The notes under the pieces: generated by a model | Database searches by the model: none | What the model was told of the DNA's origin: nothing | What the model saw: only the letters and a program-made list of their open reading frames with translations | NCBI RefSeq assembly: GCF_000019965.1 | Contig: NC_010571.1 | Coordinates: 930,001-994,000 of the forward strand | Source of the DNA: Opitutus terrae PB90-1 | GTDB taxonomy: Bacteria; Verrucomicrobiota; Verrucomicrobiia; Opitutales; Opitutaceae | Direction of reading: 5' to 3' | DNA length: 64,000 nucleotides | Program-made: the position numbers and the translations under genes | Shown here: positions 7,966 through 17,200 of the stretch, one piece after another | Layout: every line of letters begins with the position of its first letter | How positions within the stretch are numbered: position 1 is the first letter of the stretch

Positions 7966-8832
7966 CTACTGCAGCGGCACCCAGATTTCCGTGCGCAGAT
8001 CCGCCGGCGGCGTGCGGTCGGGCGAGTTGAGGTAAAGCTCGAACGCCGGTTGCTCGCGCAACTGCTCGCCGCTGCGCGGCAGCCAGTCGCGGAAGATCGC
8101 GTCGTAGGTCGTGATGAGCTGGTGGTAGGGTCCGGCGTGCAGGAACACCGCGTAGCGGCCGCCGGGGATCGTTTGCACGCTCACCTCGCGGGAGGGAACG
8201 AATTTCTCGTTCACCGTCAGGCAGGCATCATAGCGGATCCGGTCCTCGGCGGTGAGTTTCGGGTCGTCCCAGCCGATGCCGATCATGGCGGTAGTCGGGC
8301 CGAACAGCTGGTGCGCGGCCGCAAATCCGCAAATCCTGGCCCACGCCGCCCCGACGGCGGCGTAAGGACCCACATGCCGGACAAAAGCGACCCGGGTGTC
8401 GGGCCGCTCGCGAATTTCGGGAGCGATCATGGCGTTGGGTTGGCTGGGTTGCAGGCTCGCCGTGCGCACCTGCAGCGACAGCTGGTGCGTCTTGCGGCAT
8501 TCCGTGGGCGCCATGCCGAAACGTTCCTCGAACGCGCGACTGAATCCCGCCGCGCTCTCGTAACCCGCATCGAGCGCAATGTCGGTCACGCTCCGTTGCG
8601 TGGTCTGCAGCTGCACCGCGGCGGTTTCGAGCCGGATGCGCTGTACGTAGCGCCCCACCGGCTCGCCCACATACGCGCGAAAAATCCGGTGGAAGTGAAA
8701 CGGCGACAGACACGCGACGGCGGCGAGATCGTCCAGGCACAGCGGTGCAGCGCGATGCTGATCGATGTGCAGCAGCACGCGCCGAAGGCGCTCCTGGTAA
8801 TCTTGCTCGGTGGCGGGACGAACGCTTGTCAT
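7966..8832 (-). CDS. AraC-family regulator with GyrI-like effector domain
   Basis: A 288-residue regulator. The N-terminal ~110 residues hold two helix-turn-helix units: LDDLAAVACLSPFHFHRIFR and SVTDIALDAGYESAAGFSRA, ending FGMAPTECRK, the AraC signature. The C-terminal half (about 130-288) is a GyrI/SbmC-like ligand pocket with VAFVRHVGPY, YDACLTVNEKFV, GGRYAVFLHAGPY and a terminal LYLNSP..RTEIWVPL. I start at MTSVRPATEQ. It lies downstream of the TonB receptor on the same strand and could respond to a small cationic or lipophilic ligand, as Rob and BmrR-like proteins do. Confidence 0.92.
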   Translation of the reverse strand: MTSVRPATEQDYQERLRRVLLHIDQHRAAPLCLDDLAAVACLSPFHFHRIFRAYVGEPVGRYVQRIRLETAAVQLQTTQRSVTDIALDAGYESAAGFSRAFEERFGMAPTECRKTHQLSLQVRTASLQPSQPNAMIAPEIRERPDTRVAFVRHVGPYAAVGAAWARICGFAAAHQLFGPTTAMIGIGWDDPKLTAEDRIRYDACLTVNEKFVPSREVSVQTIPGGRYAVFLHAGPYHQLITTYDAIFRDWLPRSGEQLREQPAFELYLNSPDRTPPADLRTEIWVPLQ

Positions 8833-8914
8833 GACGCCACCGAGTGTGCCAGATCGCTGACCCCGATTGCATTGCAGATCTTGCGGACTTGTCGCGCGCA
8901 AGCCGCCCGCCCGT

Positions 8915-11377
8915 TCAGCGCCAGACCCGGAAGCCCACCAGCAGCAGCCGCGGGGTGCCCACGCTGACCAGCCCGCTCGCCGCCCGGCCCGTCTCCACCC
9001 GGTGATCGAAAAGATTCTCGGCCGAAGCAAACACCTCGGCGCTGCGGCTCAACGTTGCGCTTACCGCCACGTCGATCACCGTCGCCGCCGCAAGCGGCAG
9101 GCGATTGTTGTCGTCCTCGAACTGCTGCCCCATCCAGCGCACCCGCGGCGACAGCGTCCACCGCCCGCGCCGCCAGCTCACGCCCGCGGTCGCGCTTTGC
9201 TCCGGCACTTGCGCGAGCCGGCGACCGATCAGCCATGGCGCGACGCCGGCGCGCGTCACGCGCGCATCGTTGAAAAGATACTCAGCCTCGAAACGCAGCG
9301 CGTCAGTGAACGTCCATGCCGCTTCAAGCGTCACGCCACGCACCCGCGTGCGGTCGAGATTGTGTTTCCGCCGCGCCTCGCCGCCCGCCGGCACAAAGCC
9401 GATGCCCGGCAGCGTGACCGGACCGCTCGCGATCGTGACGTTGGCGACGGAATCGCGCAGCTCGTTCCAGAATCCGGTCACGCCGAGTGTGAGCCTGCCT
9501 CGATTGACGGGCGGAATCTCCTGGTCCCGCCGGTCCGTCGATCGCGGCGCGGTCGGGAGAGCGCGCCCTGCCGTCACCGTCGCGCCGATTTCGCCGCTCG
9601 TCACGTTCTCGGTCCTCAGCGCGGGATTCCCGTCGGTGATCACGTTGCCTACGCGAAACGCGCGATAGAGCTCGTTCAACGTCGGCCGGCGAAACGCCTG
9701 TTGCACGCTCGCATGCAGCCGCACCGCCCGCGTCCCCCGCCCCGCCAAAGAGTAACCTAATGGGTTACTTTCTCCCAGGTGCGGTGGCATAAAAGAGTAA
9801 CCCATTAGGTTACTCTTTGGCGTCCAGGCCACGCCGGCGCTGGGACTCAGCTCGAGGCCGTCGCGGCGGCCGAAGGCCACGTCGCCGGCCGGCTCGCCAC
9901 GCAAGAAATCCCGGCGATGCCCGTCAGTCTCGAGCCAGCCGTCGGCGCGCAGCCCGAGTGAGGCGCGCACGTCCGGAGCGAGCGCGCGGCGATGCAGCAC
10001 GAACGCGCCCGCCATCGATTGCCGGCCGCCCGCAAACCGCCGCCGCGTAAAGGCGCCGTCGACATACGCGGAGTCTTCGCGCGTTTCGCCGCGCACATCG
10101 CGGAAATCAAAACCGAACACCGTGCGGGCCTCGTCGCTGGCGCGTCCGCCGCGTGCACCGACTTCGCTGGCACCCGCCGCGGCGGCGCCGTGGTCCGGCG
10201 AATTCGTTCCCGCGAACCCCACGGGCGGGACGCCCGTGCCACGGCTCATGCCCGCTTGCGCCAATCCTACGGGCGGGACGCCCGTGCCACGTCCGCGATT
10301 CGCCCCGCCGAGTTCGTCGCCACGGTCGTTCCATCGCGCCGCCGAGTCGTGCGCCCATTCGCCCACCCACGCGAGCCCCACGGTGTCCGCCGGCACGGCG
10401 AACTGGTGACTCGCCGGCGTTTCCGCTGTGCGCGTGGCATTCACCGCGCTGAACGTGCTCGTGAAATCCTGCTGCTGCCCATACGCGGTCGCGTTCCACT
10501 GAAACCGCGTGCTCGGCTGACCCGCCAGCGCGAGCGACGCGAACGTCTCGTCCGACGTGTTGCGCGTGTAAGGCGTGCCGTTGCCGCGGCTCTCGGCAAA
10601 CCGCCGCACGGTGAGCGTGGCGGTCACGCCGTCGCCCACTGGCTGGCGCCAGCGCATCGTCGCCCAGCGCGCGCGGCTGCTCGCCGGCACGTCGATCGGG
10701 CCGCGCTGTTCTTCAGCCACCGTTTCGTAGCCATCGGTCGAGAGCATCCGGCCGAGCAGCTGCAGCGTGCCCGCACCGACCGGTTCGGTGAACTGCGCCT
10801 CGAGATCCAGCGTTTGGTAGCTGCCCGCGCGCGCAGCGAACCGCTGCCGCGAACCGACCGCCGGCTCCGTGAACAACTGGATCACCCCGCCCAACGCAGC
10901 GTTGCCCCACGCCGTGCCGCCAGCGCCAGGAACGATTTCGATCCGCGCAAGCGACTCGCGCGGCACCTTGCTCCACAGCACCCAGCCGCCGAACGGATCG
11001 ATCAGCGGCACGCCATCGAGCAGAATCAACGACCGGCTCGCGCCGCTGGGTCCCAGTCCGCGCAGCGACACGCCTTGCGTGCTGGGATTCGCCACCAGAC
11101 TGTCGCTGCGGCGAAACAGGCTGAATCCCGGCATCTCGCGCAGCAGTCCGTCGACCGTCACATTCGGAGAGCCGCGCACCGCCTCGCTGGTGAACGTCTC
11201 GTTCGAAAACGGCATGAGCTCCGCGGCTTCCGCGGTGCGGTTCGCGGTGACGAACAGCGGCGACAACGCCACCGGCTCAGATTCGGCCGCCCCGGCAAAC
11301 GCCAAACTGCCCGCCATCGCGCTGGCCGTGAGCAGGGCGGCGGCCGCGAAACGGCGAAAAAGGGGTGGTCGAGGCAT
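8915..11377 (-). CDS. TonB-dependent outer-membrane receptor, with in-frame repeat insertions
   Basis: An 820-residue outer-membrane receptor for energised uptake. It has a signal peptide (about 1-30, AAALLTASAMAGSLAFAGA) and a plug domain at about 40-165 with LLREMPGFSLFRRSD, STQGVSLRGLGPSGASRSLI and LARIEIVPGAGG. The rest is a 22-strand type barrel closing with LLLVGFRVWR. Two features are odd. Around 10218-10291 two direct copies of a GGGCGGGACGCCCGTGCC repeat are translated as RGTGVPPVG in tandem. Around 9745-9820 a 25-bp perfect inverted repeat is translated as a loop. Both keep the frame open. Cobalamin, siderophore or sugar are possible ligands. The flavoprotein upstream is on the same strand. 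Confidence 0.93.
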   Translation of the reverse strand: MPRPPLFRRFAAAALLTASAMAGSLAFAGAAESEPVALSPLFVTANRTAEAAELMPFSNETFTSEAVRGSPNVTVDGLLREMPGFSLFRRSDSLVANPSTQGVSLRGLGPSGASRSLILLDGVPLIDPFGGWVLWSKVPRESLARIEIVPGAGGTAWGNAALGGVIQLFTEPAVGSRQRFAARAGSYQTLDLEAQFTEPVGAGTLQLLGRMLSTDGYETVAEEQRGPIDVPASSRARWATMRWRQPVGDGVTATLTVRRFAESRGNGTPYTRNTSDETFASLALAGQPSTRFQWNATAYGQQQDFTSTFSAVNATRTAETPASHQFAVPADTVGLAWVGEWAHDSAARWNDRGDELGGANRGRGTGVPPVGLAQAGMSRGTGVPPVGFAGTNSPDHGAAAAGASEVGARGGRASDEARTVFGFDFRDVRGETREDSAYVDGAFTRRRFAGGRQSMAGAFVLHRRALAPDVRASLGLRADGWLETDGHRRDFLRGEPAGDVAFGRRDGLELSPSAGVAWTPKSNLMGYSFMPPHLGESNPLGYSLAGRGTRAVRLHASVQQAFRRPTLNELYRAFRVGNVITDGNPALRTENVTSGEIGATVTAGRALPTAPRSTDRRDQEIPPVNRGRLTLGVTGFWNELRDSVANVTIASGPVTLPGIGFVPAGGEARRKHNLDRTRVRGVTLEAAWTFTDALRFEAEYLFNDARVTRAGVAPWLIGRRLAQVPEQSATAGVSWRRGRWTLSPRVRWMGQQFEDDNNRLPLAAATVIDVAVSATLSRSAEVFASAENLFDHRVETGRAASGLVSVGTPRLLLVGFRVWR
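9745..9820. repeat. 25-bp perfect inverted repeat inside the TonB receptor (GTAACC palindromes)
   Basis: Arms 9745-9769 and 9796-9820 are exact reverse complements, spaced by 26 bp. Each arm contains a near-palindrome, AGTAACCTAATGGGTTACT or its complement. This core is related to the intergenic GTAACCTAATAGGTTAC elements at 27906, 31611 and 57212. Confidence 0.8.
10218..10291. repeat. Tandem family-5 repeat (GGGCGGGACGCCCGTGCCACG) in coding sequence
   Basis: Two direct copies of CACGGGCGGGACGCCCGTG-like sequence, about 47 bp apart, each a short palindrome (CGGGC..GCCCG). Read on the minus strand they encode RGTGVPPVG twice. Related copies occur at 50310-50379 and 60013-60096. Confidence 0.75.
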
Positions 11378-11429
11378 GGAGCTGGCTTAACGATTGGCGC
11401 GGAGAATGGATGCGTCGAGCGCCGCCCAG

Positions 11430-12353
11430 CTATTTGAGGTCGGCTTCGTGCAGGGCGTTGTTGATCGCCATGCCGGCCTCCGCGCCTTCCGCCGCGGCCA
11501 CGATCGCCAGGTGCACGCCACCGCGCACGTTCCCCGCAACGTAGAGGCCGGGCACCTGCGTGGCGGCGTGGCCCGTGCAGCGCACGGATCCCGTGTCGTC
11601 CAGATCGCAGCCGAGCTCCTCCGCCAGCGGCGACTTTTGCAGGCAATCGCTGGAGAAAAAAATCGCGCCGCAGCTCAGCTCCGGATGGCCCTCGAACACG
11701 ATGCTCGCGATCACGCCGCCGGTGCCGCCGCGCGCGCCGACGACGGGCGCCTCGATCACGCGCACGCCGTTCAGCGCCAGCTTCCGCAGTTGCGCGGGAG
11801 TGAGTCCGCTGGGGCCGTCGGTGCAGAGGACTACGTCACGGCTCCACACCCGCAGATCGAGCGCAAGATCGTGGCCCGTTTCGCCCGAGCTGTAGGCCAC
11901 CAGCGTCTCGTCGCGATGTTCCCATCCGTCGCAATATGGGCAATGAAACACCCCGAGCCCGTAGTATTCGCGGAAGCCCGGCTTCTCCGGCACCAGGTCG
12001 ATCCGCCCAGTGGCGAGCAAAAGGATCCGCGCGGCAACCGTGCTGCCGTCGGCGAGCGTGAGGTCGAACCGGTTCTCGCCGCGCCGAGCCGCCACGACCG
12101 CCGTGTTTTGCCGGAGCTGCACGCTCGGGTACGGCTCCAGCTCGGCCCGGCCGAGTGCGCGCAACTCCAACGGCGGCGTGCCGTCGCGCGACAGAAACCC
12201 ATGCAGCGCGCGCGAAGCCCCGTTGCGGGGTTTGCCGGAGTCGATCACCACGACGTCGCGCCGGCATCGGCCCAGGATCAGCGCGGCGTTCAACCCCGCC
12301 GGCCCCGCCCCGACGATGCACACGTCGTGTAGCTCGCCTGAGTCAGTCGCCAC
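11430..12353 (-). CDS. Thioredoxin-reductase-like NAD(P)/FAD oxidoreductase
   Basis: A flavoprotein of about 307 residues. The FAD motif VCIVGAGPAGLNAALILGR is at the N-terminus, and the redox-active CPYC of the thioredoxin-reductase family is at about residue 142 (VFHCPYCDGWEHRDE). The FAD-binding end GLYVAGNVRGG is near the C-terminus, followed by AAEGAEAGMAINNALHEADL. I choose a GTG start at 12353, preceded by a GGGGG ribosome-binding-like run; an open frame continues 20 residues further upstream. The NADPH-binding GxGxxA is not clear (VAYSSGETGHD), so it may be a TrxR-like protein that uses another electron donor. It lies 52 bp upstream of the TonB receptor. Confidence 0.88.
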   Translation of the reverse strand: MATDSGELHDVCIVGAGPAGLNAALILGRCRRDVVVIDSGKPRNGASRALHGFLSRDGTPPLELRALGRAELEPYPSVQLRQNTAVVAARRGENRFDLTLADGSTVAARILLLATGRIDLVPEKPGFREYYGLGVFHCPYCDGWEHRDETLVAYSSGETGHDLALDLRVWSRDVVLCTDGPSGLTPAQLRKLALNGVRVIEAPVVGARGGTGGVIASIVFEGHPELSCGAIFFSSDCLQKSPLAEELGCDLDDTGSVRCTGHAATQVPGLYVAGNVRGGVHLAIVAAAEGAEAGMAINNALHEADLK

Positions 12354-12569
12354 GATGTCCCCCGGTGATCGCGGCGCAGCGGTGGACCGCTCGCGTTGTT
12401 GGCATCGCAGCATCGTGCTTTCGGACAGGACAAGGCATGGCCGCGACGGACAGGGCGGTTGCGACGAAGTTCGCCAAACTCACTGCCGCATCGGAACCTG
12501 CCCGATGCCGGTGGTCTATGACCGGCCGCCCAGCTTCGCGTCCCCGATTTCGCGGCCGGGCGGCTTCCC

Positions 12570-13025
12570 ATGGACGCCATTATCATCGTTGACCTGCAGC
12601 AGGATCTGCCGGTGCCGCCCGAGCTCGTGCGCCGTATCGAGGCGCGTTCCCGCGAGTTTCCGCGGCGGGTCTTCACCAAGTTCATCAACGAGCCCGGTTC
12701 GCTTTTCCGCACCAAGCTCGGTCGCAACTCGTGCCTGCCGGGTACCCCCGGCGCCGAGCTCACGCTGCCGACCACCGACGCGGACCTCGTGCTGGAGAAG
12801 CCAGGCTACGGACTCGGGCCGATGCAGATCGCGCAGATCCGGGCGGCGGGCATTCAAAAAGCATTGGTCTGCGGCGTGGACACCGACGCCTGCGTGCTGG
12901 GCGTGGTCTTCTCGCTGTTCGACGCCGGGATTGATTGCGAAGTCGATCGCGAACTCTGCTGGAGTTCCAGCGGGTTGCACGAGGCCGCGTTGAAGATCGT
13001 CCAGGAGCAATTCGGCACCGGTTGA
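12570..13025 (+). CDS. Isochorismatase-like cysteine hydrolase
   Basis: A 151-residue α/β hydrolase of the cysteine hydrolase (isochorismatase/nicotinamidase) superfamily. The first strand AIIIVDLQQDL carries the catalytic Asp. EKPGYGLG holds the catalytic Lys. The nucleophile Cys is in CGVDTDACVLGVVFSLFDAG, in the expected TDACV context. It is shorter than classic members (~180-200) because helices after the first strand are reduced. The substrate, an amide or vinyl ether, cannot be named. Confidence 0.9.
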   Translation: MDAIIIVDLQQDLPVPPELVRRIEARSREFPRRVFTKFINEPGSLFRTKLGRNSCLPGTPGAELTLPTTDADLVLEKPGYGLGPMQIAQIRAAGIQKALVCGVDTDACVLGVVFSLFDAGIDCEVDRELCWSSSGLHEAALKIVQEQFGTG

Positions 13026-13119
13026 CCGAATCGTCCGGCCACAAGCGCCTGAACCAGCCCCCCCTCCGCCCGTCCGTTCCGACGGCGGGCCCGCCGGAGG
13101 ACGCAGAAAAATTTGCGAT

Positions 13120-13137
13120 GGTTGGATCACCTCCTTA
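13120..13137 (+). other. 18-nt match to the 3' end of 16S rRNA (anti-Shine-Dalgarno) in a kinase leader
   Basis: GGTTGGATCACCTCCTTA is identical to the 3' terminus of bacterial 16S rRNA as I know it from E. coli. It lies 5 bp upstream of the histidine kinase start codon. It overlaps a six-codon ORF (13118-13138, M-V-G-S-P-P-stop). The CCTCC core could pair with GGAGG at 13096-13100 in the same leader. Confidence 0.6.
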
Positions 13138-13142
13138 GCTGC

Positions 13143-14243
13143 ATGAACCTGCCGATGGCTTCCTTGCTTCCCACATCGGTCCTTTGTATCGGCGCCGACG
13201 CTGCCGGCGCGGACCTGCTCGCCGTGACGACGCGGCGGCTGGCCGACGGCGTGGCGGTGCGATCGTACGCCCGCCTGGCCGACGTGCCGCCGGACGCGGC
13301 GGTGGACGGGGCCGGGCTGCTGGCGTTGTGCGATCCCGATGCCGCGACGCTGCGGGAAGCACTGGCCGCGAAAGACCACGCCGCGCTGCCGCGCTGGGCG
13401 GTGCTGGTGCTCGGCGCGATGCCGGACACCGAGACGGACGGCACTTTGGCCGTGGCGCGGGAAGAGTGGGCGCCCGCCGTGCTCGCGCACGCCATGCGCG
13501 GCGCGCTCGCGTTGCACCGCTGCCGGCGCGAACACGCGCAGCTCTGCGGCGACGTGGCCACGTTTGGCAGCCGGATCGCGCACGATCTCCGCACGCCGCT
13601 CGGCGGCGTGATGACGACCACGGAGATGCTGCACGAGATCCTGATGGAATCGGATCCCGACAACGCCGCGCTCACCCAGCCGATTCTGGATTCCGCCGAC
13701 GGGCTGGTGAAACTGATCGAGCGGATGAGCTTTCTCGCCAAGGCGATCGCCTCCCGCGAACCGCCGCAGCGCGTCGACATGGGCGTGCCGTTCTGGAACG
13801 CGTTCCAGCAGTTGGAAAGCCGGTTGCTCGCCACCCACACCCCGCTGACCTATCCGCAGGAATGGCCGGCCGTGCACGGTCACTCGACGTGGCTGCAGGT
13901 CGTCTGGCGCGAGTTGATCGCGAATGCCGTCCAGCACGGCAGCCCCGGCGCGCCGATCGAAGCCGGTTGGAATCCGGTCGCAGGGGGTTTTCGCTTCTGG
14001 GTGCAGGATCACGGACGGGTGGCACCCAGCCTGCGGCCCGTACTCTTCATGCCTTTCCATCGGCTGAATGAACCTGGCGCGCCGCGCGGGCTGGGTCTTG
14101 CCATCGTGCAACGCTTGATCGCCGCCGAGGGCGGGACCTGCAGTTACGAACCGACGCGCGACGGCGAGTCGTGCTTCACCTTCACTCTTCCGGCAGCTTC
14201 ACCTTCCGATTCCGTCTCTTCGTCTACAACCACCCTGGGCTGA
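13143..14243 (+). CDS. Sensor histidine kinase (soluble)
   Basis: A 366-residue kinase without membrane segments. I start at MNLPMASLLPTSVLC, as the upstream frame runs through a 16S-like sequence. Residues 1-125 form a Rossmann-like, REC-resembling domain without a clear phospho-acceptor Asp. A HisKA helix pair follows with FGSRIAHDLRTPLGG (H147). The HATPase domain has WRELIANAVQHG (N box), FWVQDHG (G1) and RGLGLAIVQRLIAAEGG (G2). It has no cognate receiver, so it may phosphorylate the receiver domains of the hybrid kinases that follow. It is separated by 7 bp from the giant hybrid kinase, so it opens a five-gene operon. Confidence 0.88.
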   Translation: MNLPMASLLPTSVLCIGADAAGADLLAVTTRRLADGVAVRSYARLADVPPDAAVDGAGLLALCDPDAATLREALAAKDHAALPRWAVLVLGAMPDTETDGTLAVAREEWAPAVLAHAMRGALALHRCRREHAQLCGDVATFGSRIAHDLRTPLGGVMTTTEMLHEILMESDPDNAALTQPILDSADGLVKLIERMSFLAKAIASREPPQRVDMGVPFWNAFQQLESRLLATHTPLTYPQEWPAVHGHSTWLQVVWRELIANAVQHGSPGAPIEAGWNPVAGGFRFWVQDHGRVAPSLRPVLFMPFHRLNEPGAPRGLGLAIVQRLIAAEGGTCSYEPTRDGESCFTFTLPAASPSDSVSSSTTTLG

Positions 14244-14250
14244 ACCGAAG

Positions 14251-17200
14251 ATGGCGGACGCGAGCGACAAGACGGCCGGGCAATCCGGGCCCACCTGCGC
14301 CGCCGATCCGTTTCGCGGCGGTGGGGAAGCGGGCGCGATCCTGCGGGCGATCGATTGGCCCAGCAAACCGATCGGCCCGGTCGACACCTGGCCGCAGAGC
14401 CTGCGCACCGCGTTGAGCCTGTGCCTGGCTTCGCGCCATCCGATCTGTATCATCTGGGGACCCGACCGGCTGTATTTCTACAACGACGCCTACGCGCCGA
14501 TTCTCGGCGAGAAGCATCCCTGGGCGCTCGGCGAAAGCTATATTACCGTCTGGCCGGAAATCTGGGAGAGCTCAATCCGACCGATTCTCGAGCAGGTCGA
14601 ACAGACCGGCGAAGCCTCCTGGTGCGACGACCTGCTGCTCGTGCTGCGCCGCCACGGTTTCAACGAGGAGTGCTATTTTGCGTTCTCGTTCGCGCCGACG
14701 CGCGTCGAGGACGGCAGCGTCGGCGGCGTGTTCACCGCCATCACGGAAACCACGCTGCAGGTGGTCGGCGAGCGGCGACTGCACACCTTGCGCGATCTGG
14801 GCGCGCGCGCCCCGGACGCGCGATCGGCGGAGGAAGCCTGCCGGATCGCGGCCGACGTCTTGGCGCAGAATCGCTACGACGTGCCGTTCGCGCTGTTCTA
14901 CGCGATCGACGAAACCGGCCAGGCGGCAAAACTCGTGCCCGGGCCCGGCATTGAGCCCGGCGCGCGGGGCACGCCCGCGCGGGTGGCGCTCGATCAGGAA
15001 GACCCCGAAGACTTTTGGCATTTCGGTGAGGTGATCCGCTCCGGCAAGCCGCGCGTGCATTCGCAGCTGCCGGAGGATCTCGGGCCCCTGCCGAAGGGGC
15101 CCTGGCCGGAACGCCCGCACACGGCCGTCGTACTGCCGATCGCCCGGCCGGGAGAATCGGTGCCGTACGGCCTGCTGGTCTGCGGCGCGAGCGCGCGGCG
15201 GCCACTCGATCCGGATTACCAGAGTTTCTTCTCACTGATCGCGAGCCAGGTCGCCACCGCCGTGGCCAACGCCCTCGCGTTCGCCGAACAGCGGCGCCGC
15301 GCCGAATCCCTCGCCGCGCTGGATCGCGCGAAAATCGATTTCTTCAGCAATGTCAGCCACGAGTTCCGGACACCGCTAACGCTGATCCTCGGACCGCTCG
15401 AGGAATTGTTGAGTGAACCCGCGCGGTCCGCGTTGCCCGCCGATGCCCGCGAGCAGTTGAAGGTCGTTCACCGCAACAGCCTGCGGCTGCTGAAACTGGT
15501 GAACATGCTGCTGGATTTCTCGCGGCTAGAAGCCGGACGGATCGACGCGCATTTCGAGCCGGTCGACCTGCCGGAGTTCACCGCCGATCTCGTCGCGGTC
15601 TTCCGCTCCGCGATCGAAAAGGCCGGGCTCCGGCTGCAGGTGGACTGCCCTCCCGCGCCGTTCCCGGCCCTGGTCGACCGCGAGATGTGGGAGAAGATCG
15701 TGTTCAATCTCCTCTCGAACGCCTTCAAGTTCACCCGGCACGGCGAGATCGAGGTGTCGCTGCACTGCCTCGGCCCGACGTTCGAGCTGCGCGTGCGCGA
15801 CACCGGGCTGGGCATCCCGCCCGAGAGTCAGAGCGAGGTCTTCAAGCGCTTTCACCGGCTCAAGCACGCCCACAGTCGCACGCACGAGGGCACCGGCATT
15901 GGTTTGTCGCTGGTGCAGGAGCTGGTCCGGCTTCACGGCGGCACGGTGTCGCTCACCAGCGAGGTCAACGTTGGCACGATCGTGAGCGTCACGATCCCGG
16001 TGCACCGGCCAGCCGGCACGCCCGCCAACCCGGGCGCACCGCGCAGCGCCTCCGGTGTCGAACCGCGGGCTTTCGTGGAGGAATCGCTGCGATGGATCCA
16101 ACCCACGGACGCGGTCATGAAGGCGCCAGCCGTTCCGCGCGCCGACCGCCCGCCGCTCGCCCGCGTGCTCCTGGCCGACGACAACGCCGACATGCGCGAC
16201 TACGTCATGCGGCTGCTGCGCGAGCATTACGACATCGCCGCCGTGGCCGATGGCCAGGCCGCCCTCGCGCTGGTCCGCCATTGGAAACCCGATCTCGTGC
16301 TGGCGGACATCATGATGCCGGGGTTGGACGGCTTCGAGTTGCTGCAGGCGTTGCGCGAATCGCCGGCGACACAGCAACTGCCGGTGATCCTGCTCTCCGC
16401 GCGGGCCGGCGAGGAATCCCGTAGTGAAGGGCTCGAGGCCGGCGCGGATGATTATCTCATCAAGCCTTTCAGCGCGCGCGAACTGCTCGCGCGGGTGCAA
16501 TCGCAGCTGCACCTCGCGGAGTTGCGGCGCAAGGCCGAAGCGAAAGTCACGGCCAGCGAGGCCCGGCTGGCGCAGCTCGTCGCCATGCTCCCCGCCGGCA
16601 TCTACACGGTCGATGCCGAGGGCCGGATCACGTTCTACAATCCGCGCGCCGCCGAGATCTGGCAGGCGCGGCCGACCCTCCACGCGCCCTACGCCGAGTT
16701 CGCCGCCCAGTTCAAGATCATCGGCGAGGACGGTCGCGAAGTGGCGATGGAGACGCGGCCCATGCCCACCGTGCTGCGCGAGGGCCGCAATCTGGTGACC
16801 AACGAAATCGAGCTGGAGCGGCCGGACGGCTCGCGGTTCTTCGCCAACTTCAGCATTTCGCCGACGTTCGGGCCGGACGGCCAGATCAGCGGAGCGATCG
16901 CGGTGTTCCAGGACGTCACGGCCGAGCGGCAGGCGAGGGTGGCGTTGCGCGCAACGGAGGAGCGATATCGCGCGGTGTTTCAGCAGGCATCGATCGGCAT
17001 CATGGAGTGCGACCTCGAAGGCCGCATCCTGCGCTGCAATCCCGCGCTGGCGCGGCTGGTCGGCTACGCCGAGGCCGAGCTGTGCGGAATGAACTGGCGC
17101 GACCTGTGTCCGCCGGAAGAGGTGGGCGAAAACGAGCGCGTCGCCCAGCGGTTGTTGCGCGGCGACCGGCCGTCGTTCACCGGCGAGCGCCGCTACCGGC

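Noticed and set aside
9992-11437. 481-codon plus-strand frame opposite the TonB receptor
   Set aside because: Arg-rich and without domains; the receptor frame has signal peptide, plug and barrel end.
13120-13137. Real 16S rRNA gene end
   Set aside because: Only the last 18 nt match; the upstream sequence is unlike 16S helix 45 and there is no rRNA operon.
13118-13138. Six-codon ORF M-V-G-S-P-P as a leader peptide gene
   Set aside because: It is fully explained by the 16S-like sequence and has a poorly spaced ribosome site; kept only as part of that finding.
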